Shown piece by piece: positions 7,052 to 12,837 of a DNA stretch of 13,829 nt (positions are counted from its first letter, which is position 1; every line of letters starts with the position of its first letter). The position numbers and the translations under genes are program-made. The notes under the pieces are model-generated. The model saw nothing but the letters and a program-made list of their open reading frames with translations. It ran no database searches and was not told the origin of the DNA. Source of the DNA: Desulfonema limicola (lineage in GTDB: Bacteria; Desulfobacterota; Desulfobacteria; Desulfobacterales; Desulfosalsimonadaceae). The stretch lies in NCBI GenBank assembly GCA_020722245.1, contig DYLE01000046.1:1-13829 (forward strand), given 5' to 3'.

Positions 7052-8026
7052 ATGGAAAATCAACCCTTAATCACCGAGATTCAGCGGTTTTCAGTCAACG
7101 ACGGGCCTGGGATTCGCACCCTGGTGTTTCTGAAAGGATGCCCCATGCGGTGCAGCTGGTGCCACAACCCCGAAACCCAGAAGACCTATCCTGAGGTCTA
7201 CTGGAAAAAGCGGCTCTGCGTTCAGTGCGGCGCCTGCCTGGAGCCCTGTCCCAGGGATGCGATCAATCCGCCGATTCCCATAAAACTCGCCCAGGAGGAA
7301 GGCTCCAGCTACCAGAAGATCATTCGGGACCGATGCGACCGCTGTATGAAATGCGTGAATGCCTGCCGCTATGACGCCCTGGCGGTGGTGGGAAAGCGGA
7401 TGTCCATTGATGAGATCTTAACCGAGGTGGAAAAGGACCGGCCGTTTTACGACAACTCCGGCGGCGGCCTGACCCTAAGCGGCGGTGAGCCCACCATGCA
7501 CGCGGAGTTTTCCACCGCTCTTTTGGCCGCGGCCAAGGAGCGCGGGCTGCATACCTGCCTGGACACCAACGGGTTCTGCAGCTGGGAAACCCTGGAAAAG
7601 GTGGTCAAACACGCGGATATCGTGCTGTTTGATCTCAAGCATATGGATTCGGCGGCCCACGAGCAGGAGACCGGCGTAAAAAACGACAGGATACTCAAGA
7701 ACCTCTGGCGGCTTTCAAAGACAGGTGCGGAAATCTGGGTGAGAATACCGGTGGTTCCGGGTTTTAATGACACCCTTGAATTTCATGAGGCTGCCGCCAG
7801 GTTTTTGGCCGGGCTTCCGGGAAAAATCAGCCGGGTGGATCTGCTTCCCTTTCACAACTGGTGCCAGGACAAGTATGGGTGGCTGGGGATTGACTGGAAG
7901 TTTAAGGAGACAGAGGCGCTTGAACCAGCCTTGCTGGAGATCCCCGCAGAGGTCTATCGAAAGGAGGGGCTCCCGACCACCATCGGCGGGTCCGGGTTTG
8001 AGGCGGCTGAGGCCATGGGGGCTTAA
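7052..8026 (+). CDS. assD: Glycyl radical activating enzyme (AssD/BssD type)
   Basis: A 324-residue radical SAM activase that would abstract hydrogen from the target glycine of the catalytic subunit (Gly811, encoded downstream). The SAM cluster motif is Cys30-Pro-Met-Arg-Cys34-Ser-Trp-Cys37, after the DGPGIRT segment typical of glycyl radical activases. A double ferredoxin insert follows: CxxCxxCxxxC at 56-66 and again at 95-105, each able to hold a [4Fe-4S] cluster. TLSGGEP marks the SAM-binding strand. This two-cluster layout is shared by activases of fumarate-adding and related glycyl radical enzymes and is absent from classical PflA. AAGGA at 7041-7045 precedes the ATG. The order activase, small subunit, catalytic subunit, small subunit repeats that of bssDCAB. 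Assignment to the alkane branch rests on the neighbouring genes. Confidence 0.87.
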   Translation: MENQPLITEIQRFSVNDGPGIRTLVFLKGCPMRCSWCHNPETQKTYPEVYWKKRLCVQCGACLEPCPRDAINPPIPIKLAQEEGSSYQKIIRDRCDRCMKCVNACRYDALAVVGKRMSIDEILTEVEKDRPFYDNSGGGLTLSGGEPTMHAEFSTALLAAAKERGLHTCLDTNGFCSWETLEKVVKHADIVLFDLKHMDSAAHEQETGVKNDRILKNLWRLSKTGAEIWVRIPVVPGFNDTLEFHEAAARFLAGLPGKISRVDLLPFHNWCQDKYGWLGIDWKFKETEALEPALLEIPAEVYRKEGLPTTIGGSGFEAAEAMGA

Positions 8027-8108
8027 GGTTTAAACAGGCGTGACGGTTTTTTACAACGTAATCCAAAAACACAAAACACAAAAACAATACCAATAAGGAG
8101 GTGATCAA
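8027..8108 (+). promoter_or_regulatory. A/C-rich leader with near-perfect Shine-Dalgarno
   Basis: The gap before the first synthase subunit is A/C-rich and should be unstructured (8061-8094). It ends in AAGGAGGTGAT (8095-8105), which pairs over eleven bases with the usual 3' end of 16S rRNA. It looks built for strong translation of the structural subunits relative to the activase. I find no good promoter in it. Confidence 0.55.
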
Positions 8109-8276
8109 ATGGCCACATGCAAAGAGTGCAAAAATTTTTTCCCATTAACGGATAACCCGGCAAAGGGGGATTGTGTCCAGCGGGTAGTTGATCCGAGACA
8201 GGCGTACTATAAATCGAAACCCGTCAACGCGGAGGATGATGCGGCTTCCTGCCCTTCCTTTCAGAAACGATCCTGA
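8109..8276 (+). CDS. assC: Small Cys4 subunit of the glycyl radical enzyme (C/gamma)
   Basis: A 55-residue protein directly before the catalytic subunit, where fumarate-adding enzymes encode their gamma subunit. It has four cysteines in the pattern Cys4-x2-Cys7, Cys22, Cys48; small subunits of benzylsuccinate synthase use four cysteines to bind one [4Fe-4S] cluster with a HiPIP-like fold. The block CKECKNFF followed by GDC and later ASCPSF recurs in the other small subunit encoded at 10943 (CGNCKNFL, GAC, SACKYY), so the two look like paralogues. The start follows an excellent ribosome site. In the family, such a subunit packs on the catalytic subunit and is needed for its stability. It could be swapped in name with the beta subunit; I use gene order. 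Confidence 0.8.
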   Translation: MATCKECKNFFPLTDNPAKGDCVQRVVDPRQAYYKSKPVNAEDDAASCPSFQKRS

Positions 8277-8329
8277 GAGGGGAGAGCCGGGCAATGTATT
8301 TTGTTAAAACAAACATAAGGAGATAAAAA

Positions 8330-10840
8330 ATGGCACAGGCAGCATTAAAAAATACCAGTATTGAAGAGTTTGAAAAAAAGCAGGAATGGTGGTGGGCCGC
8401 GGAAAAGCGGCGTTCCAGTCGGCTGGACTACTTAAGAAAGGCGATCTGGAAAAAGGGAGCCATCGGCGGGTTGTATGCCCCGGGGGTTAAAACCGACCTG
8501 GAGCAGGCGGTGCTGACCACCAATATGGCGAGGTCCCTGGAGAATGCCCCGGATCCCTATGTGGTGAAGAGTGCGAAAATATTTGCTCACGTCCTGGACA
8601 ACAAGACCATCTTCATTACCGACCATGCCCAGCTCGTGGGATACACGGGAAGCCTGCCGCACACCATGAACTGGAACCCCAGCATCGCCTCCATTTTAAA
8701 CGCCGAGGTTTTCAACGACCCGACATCGATCCCTGATCCGGTGGACAAGAATCAGGCGGTGATCCAGGATATCGTGGGGTACTGGGCGGGAAAATCGGAT
8801 CTGGATAAGATGATGCCGGTCTTCGACATGGAGGACATGATGAAGATGCTCTCCGGTTCCATCGGCTGGGGGGTTCCCCTGGCCCGGGGTGGATACTCCA
8901 ACAAGGATTATGAGTATCTCATGACCGGCAAACGGGCGTTTCAGGAGATCCTCGAGGAGATCGACAAAAAGATCGACGAGGCCGATGAGCTGGTTCACAC
9001 CCCGGTGGCGAATAAAGAAATCGCCTTGATGTACGACAAGCTCAACAACTGGGAGGCCATGAAAATATGCCTCGAGGCGGGAATTCGGATCGCCAAGCGT
9101 TACGCCCGGCTGGCCCGGATCATCGCGGAGAATTTCGAGGAGGACCCCAAGCGAAAGGAGGAGCTGCTCAAGATCGCAGCCGCCTGCGAGCGGGTTCCGG
9201 CGCATCCGCCGAGAACCCTTCAGGAGTCCTTCCAGTATGACATCTTTATTCAGATGATGAGCCGCACCGAGGCGATTGAGGGGGCATGGCCCTGCCGGCC
9301 GGATTACTACCACGGCCCCTACTATGACAAGGACGTCAATATTGATAAGACCTTGACCCCGGAGGAGGCCCTGGACCTGGTGGGCGAGTTTCTGATCCGG
9401 GCCGCAGAGGTCTGCCAGTTTAAACCCAAGTTCGCCAGGGAAGGGCTTCAGGGAATCGACGGCACCTGGGTCTGGACCATGGGCGGGGTGGATGCAAACG
9501 GAAGGGATGCCTGCAATGATCTGACCATCGCCTTTATGCAGGCGGCCCGGCTGGTGCGGGTGGCCAACCCCACCTTTGCCTTCCGGTGGCATCCCCATGT
9601 TCAGGATAAGGTTATGCGGGAGGTTTTTGAATGCATACGGCACGGACTCGGATACCCCTCCATCCGGCATGATCCGATCCTTATCGCCAACGCCATGCAC
9701 TGGCACGGTCATCCCATCGAGGAGGCCCGGCTGTGGGTGCATCAGGCCTGCATGTCGCCGAACCCCCCCACCAAGCACGGGTATCAGCCCATGCGCATGG
9801 CCAACGCCACCGCCAATTGCGCCAAGATCATCGAGTACGTGTTCACCAGCGGGTTTGATAAAATCGTCAACATGCAGGTGGGCGCGGAAACCCCGGATGT
9901 GACGACCTTTAAGGATTTTGAGGAGTTCTTCGCCGCCTGGGTGACACAGATGAAAACCATCTTCAGCATCCTGGTCCGTTCGGTGAATCGGGCTCGAGTG
10001 CTGGCCCCCACCCTGACTCCGAGGCCGTTTCTTTCGGCCATCTCCGAGCGCTCCGTTGAAAGCGGCCTGGACACCCTGGATCCGTCCATCGCCAGAGGCA
10101 ATGCCTGGATCACCGCGTTCACGTGGGTGGAGAACGCCGACAGCCTGGCCGCCGTGAAAAAGCTGGTGTTTGAGGAAAAGAAATACACCATGGCCGAGCT
10201 TAAGGAAGCCCTGGACAAAAACTGGGAGGGGTATGAAGAGATGCGGCTGGATTTTGTGAAGAACGCGCCCAAATGGGGGAACGATGATGACTATGTGGAT
10301 TCCATCATGCTGCGATGCCTGGATGAATGCGCGAAGTTTTCAAAAGAGATCAAATGCCCCTGCGGCAACAACTGGCCGATCCTGCCGGAGAACGTGAGCG
10401 GCAACATCCACTACGCCAACATCGTGGGCGCGCTTCCCAACGGGAGGCGTCTGGGCGACGCCCTTTATGACGGCGGCATTTCTCCGGGGCCGGGGCTGGA
10501 CAAGAACGGGCCCACCGCGGTGCTCAAATCCTGCGGGAAAATCGATCACATCACCCAGGGCCGGGCGTTTTTGTTGAATCAGCGGCTGTCGCCGACCCAG
10601 CTTGCCGGCGAAAAGGGGTATCAGCTCTGGAGGGCGTATATGCGAACCTGGGCGGATCTGGGACTGGATCATGTTCAGTTTAACATGGTGGATGATTCCA
10701 CCCTGCGCGCCGCCCAGAAGGACCCGGAAAAGTACCAGGAGGTCATTGTCCGGGTGGCCGGATACAGCGCGCATTTTGTGGATATCAGCCGCAAGACCCA
10801 GGACAACATCATTCAACGCACGGTTCAGGGACTGGGATGA
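8330..10840 (+). CDS. assA: Fumarate-adding glycyl radical enzyme, catalytic subunit (AssA/MasD-like)
   Basis: An 836-residue glycyl radical enzyme. The thiyl-radical cysteine is Cys474 in HQACMSPNP, and the radical glycine is Gly811 in VRVAGYSAHFVDI, 25 residues from the end. Arg489, 15 residues after the cysteine, keeps the spacing I recall between Cys493 and the fumarate-contacting Arg508 of benzylsuccinate synthase, which points to the fumarate-adding branch rather than pyruvate formate-lyase or glycerol dehydratase. The family abstracts hydrogen from a hydrocarbon and adds the carbon radical to fumarate. Length is nearer to alkylsuccinate synthases (about 830-850) than to BssA (about 860), and the mutase and MeaB genes upstream fit the alkane pathway; hence AssA/MasD. 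It could still act on another substrate, such as a cyclic or branched alkane or an alkylbenzene. The ATG at 8330 follows AAGGAG. No truncation or missing key residue is seen. Confidence 0.87.
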   Translation: MAQAALKNTSIEEFEKKQEWWWAAEKRRSSRLDYLRKAIWKKGAIGGLYAPGVKTDLEQAVLTTNMARSLENAPDPYVVKSAKIFAHVLDNKTIFITDHAQLVGYTGSLPHTMNWNPSIASILNAEVFNDPTSIPDPVDKNQAVIQDIVGYWAGKSDLDKMMPVFDMEDMMKMLSGSIGWGVPLARGGYSNKDYEYLMTGKRAFQEILEEIDKKIDEADELVHTPVANKEIALMYDKLNNWEAMKICLEAGIRIAKRYARLARIIAENFEEDPKRKEELLKIAAACERVPAHPPRTLQESFQYDIFIQMMSRTEAIEGAWPCRPDYYHGPYYDKDVNIDKTLTPEEALDLVGEFLIRAAEVCQFKPKFAREGLQGIDGTWVWTMGGVDANGRDACNDLTIAFMQAARLVRVANPTFAFRWHPHVQDKVMREVFECIRHGLGYPSIRHDPILIANAMHWHGHPIEEARLWVHQACMSPNPPTKHGYQPMRMANATANCAKIIEYVFTSGFDKIVNMQVGAETPDVTTFKDFEEFFAAWVTQMKTIFSILVRSVNRARVLAPTLTPRPFLSAISERSVESGLDTLDPSIARGNAWITAFTWVENADSLAAVKKLVFEEKKYTMAELKEALDKNWEGYEEMRLDFVKNAPKWGNDDDYVDSIMLRCLDECAKFSKEIKCPCGNNWPILPENVSGNIHYANIVGALPNGRRLGDALYDGGISPGPGLDKNGPTAVLKSCGKIDHITQGRAFLLNQRLSPTQLAGEKGYQLWRAYMRTWADLGLDHVQFNMVDDSTLRAAQKDPEKYQEVIVRVAGYSAHFVDISRKTQDNIIQRTVQGLG

Positions 10841-10869
10841 TCGGGAGAGGTTTTTTAAAGGGAGAAACT

Positions 10870-10910
10870 ACAGCCCCGGCCGCGGCGGAACAACGCAGGG
10901 GCCGGGCTGT
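10870..10910 (+). other. Intercistronic hairpin between A and B
   Basis: ACAGCCCCGGCC (10870-10881) pairs with GGCCGGGCTGT (10900-10910) with one bulged C and an 18-base loop. No T-run follows, so it is not a standard terminator. It lies just before the ribosome site of the next gene. A likely role is to protect the 3' end of the A-subunit message or to set the ratio of A to the downstream genes. Confidence 0.6.
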
Positions 10911-10942
10911 AAACCAATAACCTCCAAAGGAGATTGATTCCC

Positions 10943-11296
10943 ATGTCGAAAAGAGATGAAAAACGCCAGGCATACACCAGCATGCTAATTCCCCAGACCC
11001 AAACCGACCTTCAGAAGCCGGGGGACAAGGTCTGCGGAAACTGTAAGAACTTTCTTGAAAGCTCATGGTCCTCCGACGGCCGGGGGGCCTGCAATATCTT
11101 GAAGTTCGGATCCAACATTCACAGCCAGCCGCCGGTGTACATCCTGGAAGGCAAGGACGGGTATCCGACCAAAACCCTTCACGATGCGTCGGCGTGCAAA
11201 TACTACGAAAAGATGACCTTTGTCGACAAGGACGGCTATGAATGCAGCGATCCCCAGTATCGTCGGGTCATGAGGCAGCTTCAGGACAAAGAGTAA
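10943..11296 (+). CDS. assB: Small Cys4 subunit of the glycyl radical enzyme (B/beta)
   Basis: A 117-residue protein placed right after the catalytic subunit, as bssB and assB are. It has Cys31-x2-Cys34, Cys50 and Cys85, the same four-cysteine order as the smaller subunit upstream, and one more cysteine near residue 98. In benzylsuccinate synthase the beta subunit uses such cysteines for a [4Fe-4S] cluster and caps the active site, controlling opening of the catalytic subunit. I chose ATG 10943 with AAAGGAG at 10926-10932; a TTG nine bases earlier lies too close to that site. Compared with the gamma-type subunit it has an N-terminal extension of about 27 residues and a longer middle segment. 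The assignment is mainly by position and cysteine pattern. Confidence 0.78.
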   Translation: MSKRDEKRQAYTSMLIPQTQTDLQKPGDKVCGNCKNFLESSWSSDGRGACNILKFGSNIHSQPPVYILEGKDGYPTKTLHDASACKYYEKMTFVDKDGYECSDPQYRRVMRQLQDKE

Positions 11297-11329
11297 TGCT
11301 TTTTTAAGAGAGATAAAAAGGAGATTGCC

Positions 11330-11572
11330 ATGAAATGTACAGAATGCGGGTATGAGGCCCCGCTGTCGGAGTTTCGATACCTTTACAACGCGCGGATTGA
11401 CGGGTCCATCAGCATTCGGCAGTGCAAAAACTGCGAACAGTGGCTGGCGGTGGATGAGCTGAAGGGGGTTGCCCTTGAAAAGGTCACGGGCGGGGCCGCG
11501 CCCTGGGGAAAATCCGCCGGGATCGAAGGGCTTGCCGAGGATGTGAAGAAGAAAAAACGCCGGTCGGCGTGA
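11330..11572 (+). CDS. Small double-CxxC protein of the synthase cluster
   Basis: An 80-residue protein with Cys3-x2-Cys6 in KCTECGY and Cys32-x2-Cys35 in RQCKNCEQW, a rubredoxin- or zinc-ribbon-like arrangement able to bind one Zn or Fe. The last 20 residues are rich in Lys and Arg. AAAAGGAG precedes the ATG. Its N-terminus (CxxCGY, then five residues, then EF) matches that of the next gene product, so the two are probably related. Position directly after the beta subunit suggests an accessory subunit or assembly factor; alkane-type synthases are reported to have a further small subunit (MasB), and this may be its counterpart, which I cannot confirm. No function is assigned. Confidence 0.72.
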   Translation: MKCTECGYEAPLSEFRYLYNARIDGSISIRQCKNCEQWLAVDELKGVALEKVTGGAAPWGKSAGIEGLAEDVKKKKRRSA

Positions 11573-11584
11573 GGCGGCGGTTTT

Positions 11585-11626
11585 ATGTCGATGTTTAGTC
11601 ACCGGATCATGGGATCGCTGCCATGA
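11585..11626 (+). CDS. Possible 13-residue upstream peptide
   Basis: ATG 11585 opens a 13-codon frame (MSMFSHRIMGSLP) whose stop overlaps the next start as ATGA. The interrupted zinc-ribbon gene has no clear ribosome site of its own, so this short frame could feed ribosomes into it by coupling. It may equally be chance; no recognisable product. Confidence 0.25.
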   Translation: MSMFSHRIMGSLP

Positions 11627-11973
11627 ATATGACCTGTCATCAGTGCGGGTATACCGGGGAATACGGCGAGTTCGCGTTTATCTGTAAAAACGGCTGACCG
11701 GCCTGCGGAGAGTCGGATCTCCGCAGGTGTCCCCGGTGCGGGACGCATTGCGTATTCTCGCGCGCCGAATCCCTCCGCGATGAGGAGTTGGAAATGGAGG
11801 CGCTTTCCAAAGCGCTTGCAGGCGTCTCAATATCCGATCCGCCGGAGGTGCTGCATGAGGCCAAGCAGATGATGATCCGGCTTTATGGAATGAACCGGCG
11901 CTGGAATATCGCCGGGCTCGATGCGTTTTTAAAGGAGCGGCAAAGGGCGCTTTTCTTTAAATCAGAGAAATAA
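11623..11973 (+). CDS. Candidate selenoprotein: zinc-ribbon protein with in-frame TGA at codon 25
   Basis: One frame runs from ATG 11623 to TAA 11971-11973, 116 codons, broken only by TGA at 11695-11697. The residue map is Cys5-x2-Cys8, then Gly24-TGA-Pro26-Ala-Cys28-Gly29, then Cys36-Pro-Arg-Cys39-Gly and Cys43. The TGA stands exactly where a CPxCG knuckle needs its first Cys, so Sec for Cys is the natural reading. A perfect 10-bp hairpin starts four bases after the TGA (separate entry). The C-terminal part, after about residue 50, is helical and charged and stays in frame for 90 codons past the TGA. The N-terminus resembles the preceding 80-residue protein (CxxCGY...EF). Function unknown; metal binding or redox service to the synthase is a guess. 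Alternative: a TGC-to-TGA nonsense mutation or sequencing error. No strong ribosome site is seen. Other genes here use TGA as a stop, so there is no general recoding. Confidence 0.65.
11698..11728 (+). promoter_or_regulatory. SECIS-like hairpin after the in-frame TGA
   Basis: CCTGCGGAGA (11702-11711) and TCTCCGCAGG (11718-11727) are exact reverse complements around loop GTCGGA, extendable by a G-U pair (11701/11728). Bacterial SECIS elements are hairpins directly downstream of the Sec UGA, within the coding region, with a G in the first loop positions; the loop here starts with GU. The loop begins 14 bases after the TGA, slightly closer than the 16-37 bases I recall for the consensus, which is the main weakness. 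Confidence 0.6.
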
Positions 11974-11991
11974 AGCAAAGAGAGGATGCGG

Positions 11992-12837
11992 ATGCGGAAA
12001 AGAAGGCTGAACATTCCTGAAGCGGATAGGTATTTTTTCCTGCCCGAGGACATCATCGAGGAGATGAACCGGTTTACCCTATTGGCCGAGCGCCATCCCG
12101 TAAACATTCTGGTCGCGGGGAAGCAGGGGTGCGGAAAGACCACCCTGGTGCGACAGTTCGCGGCACGGAACAAAAGGCCGCTGGCGACCTTTCAGATCGG
12201 CCTCCTCTCGGAGCCGGGCCAGCTTTTCGGCGAGCATGCTTTAAAGGAGGGGAAGACCTTTTACCGACGGTTTCTTTTTCCGGACGCCATTCAGACTCCC
12301 GGCTGTGTTATCCATCTGGAGGAGATCAACCGGCCCGAGCATCCCAAGGCGCTCAACATGCTGTTTTCGGTGTTATCCGAGGACCGGGCGGTTTACACGG
12401 ATGAACTCGGCCGCCTGGAGGTCGCACCGGGGGTGGTGTTCTTCGCCACCCTAAACGAAGGGGATGAGTTTGTCGGGACCGAAATGCTGGATGCCGCCTT
12501 AAGGGATCGGTTTTATGTGGTCCTCATGGATTACCTTCCCCGCGACGTGGAGACCCAGGTGCTTCAGTTGAAAGCCGGGATCGGTGAGGCGGAGGCCTTG
12601 ACGATCGTCAATGTGGCGACCAGCCTGCGCAACAACACCCGTGAGCCCGTGGTGGTTTCCACCCGGCACACCCTGATGATCGCTGAAATGGTGGCGGTAG
12701 GCGCGAGCGTCGAGCAGGCCTTTGTCGGCAGTCTGCAGATCAGCCGGGACATGCTTGAATCCGTGCTGCTTTCGCTTCATGTGGAAACCAAACAGGTCCG
12801 GATCCGTCAAGATGAGAGAGCCTATCAACTCTATTAG
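11992..12837 (+). CDS. MoxR-type AAA+ ATPase (BssE-like)
   Basis: A 281-residue AAA+ ATPase, the length of BssE of toluene operons, where it is thought to help assemble or maintain the synthase. Walker A is GKQGCGKTT (from residue 43); the Walker B strand reads CVIHLEEIN with Glu110-Glu111, so the usual first Asp is Glu; sensor 1 is FFATLNEG; and ALRDRF (169-174) holds the arginine finger. This set matches the MoxR/NorQ branch, whose members remodel metalloenzymes with a partner protein encoded nearby. I prefer ATG 11992 because AGAGAGG sits six bases upstream; ATG 11986 is in frame but too near that site. The next gene overlaps its end by 26 bases, a sign of coupled synthesis and probably of a physical complex. 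Confidence 0.87.
   Translation: MRKRRLNIPEADRYFFLPEDIIEEMNRFTLLAERHPVNILVAGKQGCGKTTLVRQFAARNKRPLATFQIGLLSEPGQLFGEHALKEGKTFYRRFLFPDAIQTPGCVIHLEEINRPEHPKALNMLFSVLSEDRAVYTDELGRLEVAPGVVFFATLNEGDEFVGTEMLDAALRDRFYVVLMDYLPRDVETQVLQLKAGIGEAEALTIVNVATSLRNNTREPVVVSTRHTLMIAEMVAVGASVEQAFVGSLQISRDMLESVLLSLHVETKQVRIRQDERAYQLY

Noticed and set aside
8696..9778. 360-codon open frame on the minus strand across the catalytic subunit gene
   Set aside because: Antisense mirror of the glycyl radical enzyme with no recognisable domain or ribosome site.
8330..10840. Assignment as benzylsuccinate synthase (toluene)
   Set aside because: The gene order alone would fit, but the shorter length and the linked mutase and MeaB genes favour an alkane-type enzyme. 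Not excluded without a phylogeny.
11695..11697. TGA read as Trp or Gly under an altered genetic code
   Set aside because: Several intact genes in the window end in TGA (for example the mutase small subunit and the catalytic glycyl radical subunit), so TGA is a normal stop here.
11788..11973. Independent 61-residue gene downstream of the TGA
   Set aside because: It has no convincing start site, and the same frame continues upstream with conserved CxxC motifs right up to and across the TGA.
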